Positions 1 through 10,773 of a stretch of DNA of 64,000 nt are shown here, one piece after another. Both the position numbers and the translations under genes were made by a program. The notes below the pieces were generated by a model. The model was given only the letters and a program-made list of their open reading frames with translations. It made no database searches and was not told the origin of the DNA. Source of the stretch: Brachybacterium avium (GTDB lineage Bacteria > Actinomycetota > Actinomycetes > Actinomycetales > Dermabacteraceae); assembly GCF_002216795.1 (NCBI RefSeq), contig NZ_CP022316.1, positions 1,240,001 to 1,304,000 of the forward strand, written 5' to 3'. The number at the start of each line of letters is the position of its first letter. The first letter of the stretch is position 1.

Positions 1-104
1 GTTCCGGATCACATTGCAGACGCCGCCGGTGGCACGCCGACGGCCTGCGCCGCGGCCACCCAGCGGCGTGGCGCCACCGCCGGACCCGCCCGCCGACCGA
101 CAGG
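1..104. other. Left edge, no gene supported
   Basis: This stretch lies immediately downstream of the jetB stop codon. In Wadjet operons the SMC-like jetC normally follows jetB, so the jetC start was sought on the minus strand. The best GTG-initiated frame meets a stop codon within about 23 codons, and no JetC-like N-terminal motif is visible. jetC and jetD, if present, begin outside the window. Confidence 0.4.
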
Positions 105-803
105 TCAGTCGTCGGCGACGGCGACGTCCCCGGAGGGCCCGTCGGCCGGCTCCTGCCCGGAGCCCTCCTCGCGGGCATCGAGCCCGCTCACCCCGGCCTC
201 GCGGTACAGCGCGATGAACTCGCGGGCCGTGTCCGGGCCGATCATCAGGCGCAGGACGGGCGAGACCTCGAAGTCGTCACCCTGCTCGTCGAGCAGCCCG
301 GCGCGCTGCACCTTCGCGATCGAGGCCCGCACCTCCTTGGCGAAACCGGCCTCGTCCGTGGAGGTGGTGCGGCGGTAGGCGGCCAGCGCCTGCTGCAGCT
401 CCGCCTCGGAGACCACGGTGCGCTGACCGCGTGAGGACTGGGTGAGCAGCATCTGCCTCAGGACCAGCATCAACACCGAGTCCAGGCGGTTCATGCCGGT
501 CAACCGGCGCAGCAGCTTGGGGGCGTCGGGGTCCTCCTCGCTCTGCCGCACGAAGGCGACCTGGGCATCGTCATCGACGATCAGCTCGAGGAAGAGATCC
601 GCCAGGCGGGCCTCGATCGCCGAACGGTCCCGCAGCAGCTGGGCGTACCGGGCGCCGTCACGACGCCCATCGAGGAAGGGACCCTGCAGCAGATGGACCA
701 GCACCCGGCGAGAGTCATCCACCAGAGCCGCGCCCGGAGTGGACGGGGCCTCCCCCTCGGCAGGGGCGGCATCGGCATCGGTGCGGGGCGCAGAAGTGCT
801 CAC
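105..803 (-). CDS. jetB: DUF4194 protein, JetB/MksE-like condensin subunit
   Basis: A 232-residue soluble protein of the DUF4194 family, the MukE-like (KITE) subunit of Wadjet/MksBEF complexes. These complexes restrict circular plasmids together with a kleisin (JetA), an SMC ATPase (JetC) and a nuclease (JetD). The first 28 residues are Ala/Pro/Glu-rich and disordered. Residues 33-205 carry the winged-helix core typical of the family, including the run LLRRLTGMNRLDSVLMLVLR, and the C-terminus is acidic. The GTG start is preceded by an AGG-containing site. The partner jetA lies 1.7 kb upstream on the same strand, separated by two plus-strand genes, which is unusual. Family assignment is confident; plasmid defence is inferred from the family. 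Confidence 0.85.
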   Translation of the reverse strand: MSTSAPRTDADAAPAEGEAPSTPGAALVDDSRRVLVHLLQGPFLDGRRDGARYAQLLRDRSAIEARLADLFLELIVDDDAQVAFVRQSEEDPDAPKLLRRLTGMNRLDSVLMLVLRQMLLTQSSRGQRTVVSEAELQQALAAYRRTTSTDEAGFAKEVRASIAKVQRAGLLDEQGDDFEVSPVLRLMIGPDTAREFIALYREAGVSGLDAREEGSGQEPADGPSGDVAVADD

Positions 804-921
804 GAGCGCCTACCTTACCGGCGCAGGCACGAATCCGAGGCGACCGATTCCCGGGCCCGTGCGCCGAAATGCCACCATGGAGGCCGCGGATCTGGTGGAA
901 TCAGCGGAACACGCAGGAAGA

Positions 922-944
922 CCTCCGTGCGCATCGCACGGAGG
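922..944 (+). promoter_or_regulatory. Perfect 10-bp hairpin in the leader of the coiled-coil gene
   Basis: CCTCCGTGCG at 922-931 and CGCACGGAGG at 935-944 form a perfect stem with a CAT loop. It ends 11 bases before the AAGGAG ribosome binding site of the gene starting at 967. There is no T-run, so it looks more like a translational or regulatory hairpin, or an operator, than a terminator. Confidence 0.5.
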
Positions 945-966
945 AATCGACCGCAAGGAGCCGACC

Positions 967-2003
967 ATGGAACTGTCCACACCCGTCATCATCGGGATCG
1001 TCGTTGTGGTGCTCATCATCCTGATCGTCCTGATCGCTCTCGGGGTGATGTCCTCCAAGCGCAGGAAGGCCCGACAGCAGGAGGCCGACCGACAGCGGGC
1101 CGCGCAGCTGCGCGACGAGGCGAAATCGCACGAGACGGCCGTCCAGGAGCGCGACCTCGAGGTGCGCGAGACCGAGCTGGAGGCCGACCGCGCCCGACTG
1201 GAGGCCGAGCAGAGGTCGAAGCAGGCCGAGCAGGAGCAGATCGCGGCCGAGCGCCGCCGGGCCGAGGCGGAGAAGCAGCGCGTCGCGGCCGAGCAGCAGC
1301 GTGCCGAGGTCGAGCACGAGCGCGGGAGCGTGCAGGAGCGTCTCGCCGAGGCCGATCGCCTCGACCCCGACACCCCGACGACGCTCCCCACCGGGAGGAG
1401 CACGGCGCACCCCTCACCGCCGACTCCCGGCGGGAGCACGGCCACGATGAGCGCGGCGCGGCGCACAGCAGCGTCCAGGACGACCGCGGCCGCACCGCTG
1501 ACGACGACGCTCTCGCCGACGACACCGCGGCCCGGCCCGCTGGGCACGGCCGCCGTGCAGCGCGCCCGGCGGATGAGGAGCCGCCGGCCGACGGCTCCGA
1601 GGTGCGCACACCGGGCGATCACACCCCGGGCGATCGCACACCGGGCGATCACACCCCGGGCGATCGCACCCCGGATGATCACGCCCCGGGTGCTGCCGAC
1701 GCCGAGGACGCCCACCTCGGCACCGCGCCCCGGGCAGGCACCGCGGCGGGGATCGGCGCGGGCGAGCACCACGGCGGATACCTGGACTCCACCGGGACGG
1801 TCGACGGCGCCCCGCAGCAGACCCCTCCTGCGGATCAGCAGTTCGGTCCCCCGAGCGAGCCGGGCGGCCGCCAGACCCCTCCCGCTGATCAGCAGTTCGG
1901 TCGGCCGATGCGGCACGACGCGCCGCACAGCGAGCAGGACGGCGAACTGCCTCCGCAGGAGCCGGAGCTCGACGACCCGCAGGACGGCTCGCACCGCGGT
2001 TGA
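967..2003 (+). CDS. Membrane-anchored coiled-coil protein (frameshift at 1373-1376)
   Basis: Function not recognised. ATG at 967 follows AAGGAG at a 6-base spacing. Residues 7-27 form one strongly hydrophobic helix, followed by a basic stretch and about 100 residues of Glu/Arg/Gln/Ala-rich heptads, a long cytoplasmic coiled coil. From about codon 136 the coding character jumps to the -1 frame: one extra C in the CCCC run at 1373-1376 joins the coiled coil to a His/Asp/Pro/Gly-rich tail. That tail holds five 15-bp repeats and two copies of QTPPADQQFG, and ends at 2003. The other frame runs to 2121 as low-complexity Pro/Thr/Arg sequence and through the terminator, so I reject it. The gene sits between jetA and jetB on the opposite strand. 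Confidence 0.6.
1606..1690 (+). repeat. 15-bp tandem repeats coding for HTPGD/RTPGD units
   Basis: Five consecutive 15-bp units (1606-1620, 1621-1635, 1636-1650, 1651-1665, 1666-1680) plus a 10-base partial alternate between GCACACCGGGCGATC and ACACCCCGGGCGATC. In the repaired frame they encode alternating RTPGD and HTPGD pentapeptides in the disordered tail of the coiled-coil protein. Exact repetition suggests slippage-driven copy-number variation. Confidence 0.8.
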
Positions 2004-2044
2004 GCCGACGAGAGCGGAGCTGAACGGCGGGGGCTGTACGCCCC

Positions 2045-2091
2045 GCACCGACGGCGGCCCGGGGACCTGGTCCCTGGGCCGCCGTCGGTGC
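2045..2091 (+). terminator. 16-bp perfect stem-loop terminator
   Basis: GCACCGACGGCGGCCC at 2045-2060 pairs perfectly with 2076-2091. The intervening loop itself folds (GGGAC/GTCCC), giving an almost continuous 47-base hairpin 41 bases after the stop of the coiled-coil gene. No U-tract follows, as is common for high-GC actinobacterial terminators. Confidence 0.7.
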
Positions 2092-2126
2092 GTCGGCCTC
2101 CCCGCGCCCGTGCCAGACTGATGACC

Positions 2127-2489
2127 ATGCCCACCGGCCCCTCCCGCACCCGCATGGACGACCTCACCGTCGAACGGGTGCTGCGCGTGGTCGAGGCGAT
2201 CCCGCCCGGGCAGGTCGCCGCCTACGGCGAGATCGGCGCGATCGTCGACGTCGGCCCCCGCCTGGTGGGCCGCATCCTGCGCACCTGGGGATCCGGGGTG
2301 CCGTGGTGGCGGGTCACCAACGCCTCCGGTGACCACCCGCTGCTCGCCCGCGCGCTGCCCCACTGGGAGGCGGAGGGGATCGAGGTGGCCCCGCACGGCC
2401 GAGGCTGCCGGATGGCCCGCTTCGGCACGGACCTCGCGCAGCTGCGGGTACGCGCCCGGCCCGCCCTCGCGGAGCTCGCCGGAGCCTGA
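2127..2489 (+). CDS. atl: Alkyltransferase-like (ATL) DNA-binding protein
   Basis: About 120 residues matching the DNA-binding domain of O6-alkylguanine-DNA alkyltransferase. It shows IPPGQVAAYGEIGAIV, the arginine-finger region GRILRTWGSG, and the active-site loop PWWRV. The reactive cysteine of Ogt/MGMT (PCHRV) is replaced by Trp, the hallmark of ATL proteins. In the family, ATLs bind O6-alkylguanine without transferring the alkyl group and hand the lesion to nucleotide excision repair. A -10-like CAGACT at 2114-2119 lies 7 bases before the ATG at 2127, suggesting a leaderless mRNA; the in-frame ATG at 2121 is the alternative. The gene is convergent with jetA, with 22 bases between the stop codons. 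Confidence 0.8.
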   Translation: MPTGPSRTRMDDLTVERVLRVVEAIPPGQVAAYGEIGAIVDVGPRLVGRILRTWGSGVPWWRVTNASGDHPLLARALPHWEAEGIEVAPHGRGCRMARFGTDLAQLRVRARPALAELAGA

Positions 2490-2511
2490 ACGTCGCGCCG
2501 CCGCGGCCCGG

Positions 2512-4071
2512 TCATTCGACCGGGACGTCCTCCAGGAAGTAGTAGGCCGGCACCTTGGCCGCGTAGTCGTTGCCGTCGAGCTCGCGCCAGGTGACGATCT
2601 CGGTGGATCCCTCGCGCTCCCGCGCATGGCTGGTGGCCAGGAACATCAGGCCGATGATGCTGGCGAGTCCCTGCCCGGCGGGCCGCTCACGCAGCACATC
2701 CCCGAGAGAGGCCTGGCCGCTGCGGCCCCGCACCTCGTTGATGTCCGCCGTCAGGCCGACCACATCGATGTCATTGGTCCGCACCAGATCCGCCAGCACC
2801 TCGACGCTGAGCGCGGTGGCGTCATGCACCTCGGCCTCGGCCGGGGCACCGGGATCGGTGGGGTCCTTCAGCCGGTGCTGGGACACGGAGCTCAGCAGCA
2901 CCCGGGAGAGGTCCAGCTCGAGCGGGAAGGGCGTGCGGGTCGGCACCTCGTCCTTCTGCGCGAGCGCGAGCCCCTGGGCCTCCTGCAGCGTCTCCAGCAG
3001 CACTCGATGCTGACGGAAGTCCTGGGAGCGCACGAAGCGGGCCAGCGACCGGTACAGCTCCGTCTTGACGTCGAGCACCTCCTGCGCGGGCTCGTAGAGG
3101 TCGCTGAACACATTGGCGAGCCGTTCGCGCTCGTCGCGTCCGAGCGAGCGGGAGAAGTCCCGCTCCAGCAGCCGGTCCACCAGCTCCTGGGTGGTCCGGG
3201 TCCGGACGGGATCGTTGAGCATCCGGAAGAACGCGGTGAAGGTCCGGCCCACGCTGGACTGGCCCAGCAGGTCATCGCCCGCCAGCAGCTGCTCGAGGAT
3301 CTCCCCGCGCGAACCTTCCGGCGAGAGGATCTGCTCGCGCAGATGCAGGTCCACGGCACGCAGATCCTCCCGGTACTGGAGGAAGTCACCGGAGAGCTCG
3401 GTCGCGATCTGCAGGATGTCCCGCAGCTTGTCGGTGGAGGCCTCGGGGCTGGGCAGCATCAGCTCACCCTCGGCGAGGTCCCGGATCTCCGCCTCGATCC
3501 GCTCCCGCCGGCGCTGCAGATCTGCCAGGCGCACGTCCCGGTCGGTCTCGGTCTCCTGGGCGAGGCGCTCGAACTGCTGGACCACCAGCTGCAGCCGCGA
3601 CTGGGTGGTGGTGGGCCGATGCTCCTCGAGCGACGCGATGAACTGGATCGCGTCGATCGTGGCCGGGGACGGCTCGAAGGTGGTCTCGGTGCGCTGGGGG
3701 TCATCGCGACGGGTCAGATAGCCCTCGCGCACCCAGCCGTCGACGTACTCCGCGGCGGTGCGGCCACCGCTGCTCTCCTCGAGCGGTTCGAGTTCCTCCG
3801 ATGCGCCCCCGTCGTCGCCGTCGGTGCGCTCGTCGTAATCGTCGTGCAGCAGCGGCAGGTGAGCACCGACCCGGGCGATCAGCTCGCTGCGCGGCAGCCG
3901 ACGGTCGCCGGCCGGGAACGTCGCCTGCAGGATGGCGAGCACCGCCGGCGCCTTCGTCGCGGCCAGGAGGCGCCAGGTGCTGGCCCGGCGCAGCTGCTCG
4001 TAGGTCTCCTTGCGCGCGGACACGGCATCGCTGCGGCGGTCGGTCCACCGGTTCGGCTCGGTCGTGGTCAC
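2512..4071 (-). CDS. jetA: DUF3375 protein, JetA/MksF-like condensin kleisin
   Basis: About 519 residues of the DUF3375 family, the MukF-like kleisin subunit of Wadjet/MksBEF plasmid-restriction condensins. The N-terminal winged-helix motif YEQLRRASTWRLLAATKAPAVL, the helical middle part (DRDVRLADLQRRRERIEAEI) and a C-terminal winged-helix domain are all visible. GTG at 4071 is chosen because the family domain starts soon after it and TAGACT at 4085-4080 lies 8 bases upstream, as for a leaderless transcript. An in-frame ATG at 4149 would add 26 unconserved residues. Normally jetA is followed directly by jetB; here jetB lies 1.7 kb further on, beyond two genes of opposite orientation. Confidence 0.87.
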   Translation of the reverse strand: MTTTEPNRWTDRRSDAVSARKETYEQLRRASTWRLLAATKAPAVLAILQATFPAGDRRLPRSELIARVGAHLPLLHDDYDERTDGDDGGASEELEPLEESSGGRTAAEYVDGWVREGYLTRRDDPQRTETTFEPSPATIDAIQFIASLEEHRPTTTQSRLQLVVQQFERLAQETETDRDVRLADLQRRRERIEAEIRDLAEGELMLPSPEASTDKLRDILQIATELSGDFLQYREDLRAVDLHLREQILSPEGSRGEILEQLLAGDDLLGQSSVGRTFTAFFRMLNDPVRTRTTQELVDRLLERDFSRSLGRDERERLANVFSDLYEPAQEVLDVKTELYRSLARFVRSQDFRQHRVLLETLQEAQGLALAQKDEVPTRTPFPLELDLSRVLLSSVSQHRLKDPTDPGAPAEAEVHDATALSVEVLADLVRTNDIDVVGLTADINEVRGRSGQASLGDVLRERPAGQGLASIIGLMFLATSHAREREGSTEIVTWRELDGNDYAAKVPAYYFLEDVPVE

Positions 4072-4079
4072 GAGGGGAG

Positions 4080-4085
4080 AGTCTA
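4080..4085 (-). promoter_or_regulatory. -10 element of a leaderless jetA promoter
   Basis: TAGACT on the minus strand (AGTCTA on plus) lies 8 bases before the GTG start of jetA, so transcription would begin at or very near the start codon. The same hexamer sits 7 bases before hemA. No convincing -35 is seen. Confidence 0.5.
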
Positions 4086-4186
4086 GCGTCCCGCCCCGCG
4101 GCGGTGACGGCCGCCCACGATCCCCGGATGTCGCCGATTTCGTTGCCAAGCTGTGTCCGGTTTGTCGCGCGATCTGCTTTCCGCCT

Positions 4187-4200
4187 GGGGTACGTTCACG
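4187..4200 (+). promoter_or_regulatory. Degenerate LacI-type operator upstream of the sugar transporter
   Basis: The 14-mer GGGGTACGTTCACG matches 11 of 14 positions of the perfect palindrome CGTGAACGTTCACG found upstream of lacZ, with the right half intact. It lies 76 bases before the binding-protein start. The match suggests that one LacI-family regulator, not encoded in the window, controls both transcription units. Confidence 0.45.
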
Positions 4201-4275
4201 ATGTAGCGAAACTCTGCACGCCGGCGGCGGTGCACGACTTCCGCCACGTCATCGTCATCTTCGAAGGAGACCCCC

Positions 4276-5556
4276 ATGCAGCGCAGGAACTTCCTTGTCC
4301 TCTCCGGTGCCGGCCTGGCCGCGGCGAGCCTCGCCGCCTGCGGTGGCTCCGGAGGCTCCGGCGGCGGCGAGAGCAGCTCCGAGGTCGAGGTCTTCACCTG
4401 GTGGGCCCAGGGCTCCGAGAAGGCCGGGCTGGACGCGCTGGTGGCCCAGTTCGAGAAGGACTACCCGGATCTCACCTTCGTCAACGCCTCGGTCGCCGGC
4501 GGTGCCGGCAGCGCGGCCAAGGACATGCTGCAGTCCCGCCTCCAGGCCGGCGATCCGCCGGACACCTTCCAGGCGCACGCCGGGCTCGAGCTCGCCGACT
4601 ACATCGACGCCGGCCAGCTCGAGGACGTCTCCGACCTCTACGAGGAGTACGGGCTCACCGACGCCTTCCCGGACGACCTGGTCACGCTGCTGACACTGGA
4701 CGATCAGATCTACTCCGTCCCCTCGAACATCCACCGCTCGAACGTGGTGTGGACCAACGTGGCGGTGCTCGAGGCCGCCGGCATCGATCCCTCCGTCGTC
4801 CCCGCCGACGTCGAGGCCTTCATCGCCGACGTCGAGAAGGCCGCGGCCTCCGGTGTCACGGGCCTGTCGATCGGCACCACCTGGACGCAGGTCAACCTGC
4901 TCGAGGCAGTGCTGATGGCAGATCTGGGCAGCGAGTCCTACAACGGGCTGTGGACCGGGGAGACCGACTGGAGCGGCGGCGACGTCACCACGGCGCTCGA
5001 GCACTTCGGCGCGCTGATCGAGCTGACCAACACCGACCGCGACGGCCTGGACTGGACCGACGCGACCCAGATGCAGATCGACGGCGAGGCCGCCTACAGC
5101 ATCATGGGCGACTGGGCGGTGGCCTCCTTCCAGCAGGCGGACCTGAAGGACGGCGAGGACTTCGGCTACTTCCCGCTCAGCGGCGGCGAGGCGATCTTCG
5201 GCTTCCTGGCCGACTCCTTCACCCTGCCCGTCGGCGCCCCGAACCCGGACGGCGCGAAGGCCTGGCTGGACACCATCAGCTCCCAGGAGGGACAGGTCGG
5301 CTTCTCGCTCGCCAAGGGCTCGATCCCCGCGCGCACCGATGTGGACACCGAGGAGTTCCCCGCCTACCAGCAGACGGCGATCGAGTCGTATGCGCAGGAT
5401 GCGATCTGCCCGTCGCTCGCCCACGGCGCCGCGACTCCGGTCGCCTGGCTGAACGATGTCTCGGACGCGACCAGCAAGTTCACCACCGGTGCGAGCGATG
5501 TGGCCGGATTCCAGGAGGAGCTCGCCACGATCGCCGAGTCGAACGCCTCGGCCTGA
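4276..5556 (+). CDS. ABC transporter sugar-binding lipoprotein (family 1)
   Basis: A 426-residue extracellular solute-binding protein. A twin-arginine start (QRRNFLVLSG) runs into the lipobox LAAC with the lipidated Cys at residue 22, so export may use the Tat route before membrane anchoring. A Gly/Ser linker precedes the mature domain, which opens EVEVFTWWAQGSEKAGLDALV, typical of carbohydrate-binding family 1. AAGGAG lies upstream of the ATG. Two inner-membrane permeases and a beta-galactosidase follow, so the ligand is probably a beta-galactoside. No ATPase gene is present; actinobacterial sugar importers often share one MsiK-type ATPase encoded elsewhere. The substrate is inferred from context only. 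Confidence 0.85.
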   Translation: MQRRNFLVLSGAGLAAASLAACGGSGGSGGGESSSEVEVFTWWAQGSEKAGLDALVAQFEKDYPDLTFVNASVAGGAGSAAKDMLQSRLQAGDPPDTFQAHAGLELADYIDAGQLEDVSDLYEEYGLTDAFPDDLVTLLTLDDQIYSVPSNIHRSNVVWTNVAVLEAAGIDPSVVPADVEAFIADVEKAAASGVTGLSIGTTWTQVNLLEAVLMADLGSESYNGLWTGETDWSGGDVTTALEHFGALIELTNTDRDGLDWTDATQMQIDGEAAYSIMGDWAVASFQQADLKDGEDFGYFPLSGGEAIFGFLADSFTLPVGAPNPDGAKAWLDTISSQEGQVGFSLAKGSIPARTDVDTEEFPAYQQTAIESYAQDAICPSLAHGAATPVAWLNDVSDATSKFTTGASDVAGFQEELATIAESNASA

Positions 5557-5569
5557 GCCGCGCAAGACA

Positions 5570-5611
5570 GCGGGCTCGGCTCCGGGGCACCAGCCCCGGG
5601 GCCGAGCCCGC
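5570..5611 (+). terminator. 18-bp hairpin between binding protein and permease genes
   Basis: Arms at 5570-5587 and 5594-5611 pair over 18 bp with a single G-T wobble and a CACCAG loop. The hairpin lies 13 bases after the binding-protein stop and 36 bases before the first permease. Such intra-operon hairpins usually stabilise the upstream mRNA or cause partial termination, so more binding protein than permease is made. Confidence 0.7.
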
Positions 5612-5647
5612 CCTGAACCCCGGCGCGGCCGGGAGCGAGGACCCTCT

Positions 5648-6550
5648 ATGAAGAAGCTGGTCGGACACTACGGTGCTCCGCTGCTGATGATCCTGCCGTC
5701 GATCCTGCTGATCGGCATCTTCGTCTACGGCCTGCTGGGTGTGAACTTCTGGACGTCGATGACGGACAACCACTCCGCCGCGCAGGCCTCCGGCCGGAAG
5801 CCCGTCGCCTTCGTGGGGCTGACGAACTACATCGAGCTGCTGCTGACCGAGGACTTCCGCCACTCGCTGGCGAACCTGGTGCTGTTCACCGTCACCTTCC
5901 TGGTGGGGGCGATGGCGATGGGCTTCCTCTGGGCGTGGCTGCTGGAGCGTCCGCTGCGCGGCGGGCGCCTGTTCCAGACCATCTATCTGTTCCCGATGGC
6001 CGTCAGCTTCGTCGCCTCCGGTGTGGTGTGGCGCTGGCTGCTGAACTCCAACCAGGGCGAGAACGCGAGCGGCCTGAACCGGCTGTTCCAGATGGTCGGT
6101 CTGGACTTCCTGCAGAACCCGTGGTGGAACAACATCACCTTCGGCATCGTGGCGATCGCGCTGCCGGCGATCTGGCAGCTGTCCGGCTACGTGATGGCGC
6201 TGTTCCTGGCCGGTTTCCGCGGAGTCCCCGACGAGCTGCGTGAAGCGGCCCGCATGGACGGCGCGAGCGAGTGGCAGGTCTATCGCATGGTGATCTTCCC
6301 GCAGCTGACCCCGGTGCTGATGAGCGCGATCGTGATCATCGCCCACATGTCGCTGAAGTCCTTCGACCTGATCATGTCGATCTCCTCGGCCGCCGCCTAC
6401 CAGACGAAGGTGCCCGCGGTGGACATGTTCCTGTTCAAGTCGGGCTTCGACTACGCGAACTCCGCCGCGGTCGGCGCATTCCTGCTGATCATCATCGCCT
6501 TCCTGATCGTCCCCTATCTCGTCCAGCAGCATCGGAGCCGTACCCGATGA
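5648..6550 (+). CDS. ABC transporter permease, sugar type (MalF/UgpA-like)
   Basis: A 300-residue inner-membrane permease of the carbohydrate uptake family, with six predicted transmembrane helices starting LLMILPSILLIGIFVYGLL. The cytoplasmic EAA loop ELREAARMDGASEWQVYRMVIFPQL is clear; it docks on the ATPase. The ATG at 5648 gives a normal N-terminus and is preceded by a purine-rich GCGAGGA site. The TGA overlaps the ATG of the next permease by 4 bases, indicating translational coupling. It partners with the binding lipoprotein upstream. Confidence 0.88.
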   Translation: MKKLVGHYGAPLLMILPSILLIGIFVYGLLGVNFWTSMTDNHSAAQASGRKPVAFVGLTNYIELLLTEDFRHSLANLVLFTVTFLVGAMAMGFLWAWLLERPLRGGRLFQTIYLFPMAVSFVASGVVWRWLLNSNQGENASGLNRLFQMVGLDFLQNPWWNNITFGIVAIALPAIWQLSGYVMALFLAGFRGVPDELREAARMDGASEWQVYRMVIFPQLTPVLMSAIVIIAHMSLKSFDLIMSISSAAAYQTKVPAVDMFLFKSGFDYANSAAVGAFLLIIIAFLIVPYLVQQHRSRTR

Positions 6551-7431
6551 GCACTTCCGTCACCGCCCCGGCCCCGGCGCCAGCCCCGGCCGAGCAGCCG
6601 CGCCCCCGCGGGGGCGTCCCCTGGGCGCACCTGCTGCGCCTCCTCGCCATCGTCCTCGGCGTGGTCGTGGTCCTGATCCCCGTGTACGTCCTGCTGATCA
6701 CCAGCTTCAAGGGCCCCGGGGACGCGAGCTCCGCGCGCGCCTGGGCCCTCCCCCAGGACTGGACGTTCTCGAACTGGGCCGTCGCCTGGGAAGCGCTGGC
6801 CCCGTCGATCGGGCGCAGCATGCAGATCGTGGTCCCCTCGACGATCGTCTCCGCGATGCTCGGCTGCATGAACGGCTTCGTCCTCTCGCGCTGGCGCTTC
6901 CCCGGCGCGGACATCGTCTTCACCCTGATCCTGTTCGGGATGTTCCTGCCCTACCAGGCCGTGATGATCCCGCTGATGCAGATGCTGCTGGCGGTGGGCG
7001 TGCCCAACGGCGTCGCCTCGCTGATCCTGCTGCACGTGGTGTTCGGCATCCCGATCACCACCCTGATCTTCCGCAACTACTTCGAGTCCGTGCCGCATGA
7101 GCTGATCGAGTCCTCGACGATGGACGGCGCCGGCATGCTGCGCACCTTCTGGCACATCGCGCTGCCACTGGCCATCCCGGGCTTCGTGGTGGTGCTGATC
7201 TGGCAGTTCACCAATGCCTGGAACGACTTCCTGTTCGCGGTGTTCTTCTCCTCCCCCGCCAACGGACCGGTGACCCTGGCGCTGAACAACCTCGCCAACG
7301 GCGCGCTGCTGGCCAACTACGGGGTCTCGATGGCAGGCGCGGTGCTGGCCTCCCTGCCCACGCTGCTGGTGTACATCCTGCTGAGCAAGTACTTCCTGGC
7401 GGGGCTGATGCAGGGCTCCGTCAAGGGCTGA
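6547..7431 (+). CDS. ABC transporter permease, sugar type (MalG/UgpE-like)
   Basis: A 294-residue second permease of the same importer. A Pro/Ala-rich N-terminal tail of about 25 residues precedes the first helix (LLAIVLGVVVVLIPVYVLLI), and five more helices follow. The EAA loop reads ELIESSTMDGAGMLRTFWHIALPLAIP, and the C-terminus YFLAGLMQGSVKG is the standard ending of this family. The start overlaps the upstream stop (ATGA). Together with the previous permease it forms the heterodimeric channel. A hairpin follows at 7467-7492. Confidence 0.88.
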   Translation: MSTSVTAPAPAPAPAEQPRPRGGVPWAHLLRLLAIVLGVVVVLIPVYVLLITSFKGPGDASSARAWALPQDWTFSNWAVAWEALAPSIGRSMQIVVPSTIVSAMLGCMNGFVLSRWRFPGADIVFTLILFGMFLPYQAVMIPLMQMLLAVGVPNGVASLILLHVVFGIPITTLIFRNYFESVPHELIESSTMDGAGMLRTFWHIALPLAIPGFVVVLIWQFTNAWNDFLFAVFFSSPANGPVTLALNNLANGALLANYGVSMAGAVLASLPTLLVYILLSKYFLAGLMQGSVKG

Positions 7432-7466
7432 CGCCGAGCGAGCGGAGCTCAGTCGACGGGCGCGGA

Positions 7467-7492
7467 GGCCCGGAGTCCCTCACGCTCCGGCC
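7467..7492 (+). terminator. Hairpin after the sugar permease operon
   Basis: GGCCCGGAG (7467-7475) and CTCCGGCC (7485-7492) pair with one bulged C, 35 bases after the permease stop. It is a plausible terminator separating the transporter from lacZ transcription; no T-run is present. Confidence 0.45.
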
Positions 7493-7507
7493 AGACTGCC
7501 CCACCGA

Positions 7508-10674
<3,167 letters not shown>

Positions 10675-10704
10675 GACCGCGATCCCCCTTTCACCCCTCG
10701 GCGC

Positions 10705-10741
10705 ACGGCGACGCTCGATACCCTGGAGCGGGCGTCGCCGT
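10705..10741 (+). promoter_or_regulatory. Palindrome flanking a -10 box, copy 1
   Basis: ACGGCGACGC (10705-10714) and GCGTCGCCGT (10732-10741) flank a 17-base spacer containing TACCCT. The same 8-bp core, spacer length and CGATANNCTGGAGC spacer recur upstream of the paralogous gene at 11328-11360, so the pair looks like an operator duplicated with its gene. Confidence 0.6.
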
Positions 10742-10773
10742 GACGTCACGACACTGCGGGACAGGGAATGAGC

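Noticed and set aside
1-104. Start of jetC directly after jetB
   Set aside because: The frame with a plausible GTG hits a stop within about 23 codons, and no JetC N-terminal motif is seen.
1377-2121. Continuation of the coiled-coil gene in its original frame to 2121
   Set aside because: It reads as Pro/Thr/Arg low complexity and runs through the 2045-2091 terminator hairpin, whereas the -1 frame gives repeats with protein-level order and a stop before the hairpin.
2329-4086. Open frame of 585 codons on the plus strand
   Set aside because: Antisense to jetA, which has clear DUF3375 motifs; a high-GC shadow.
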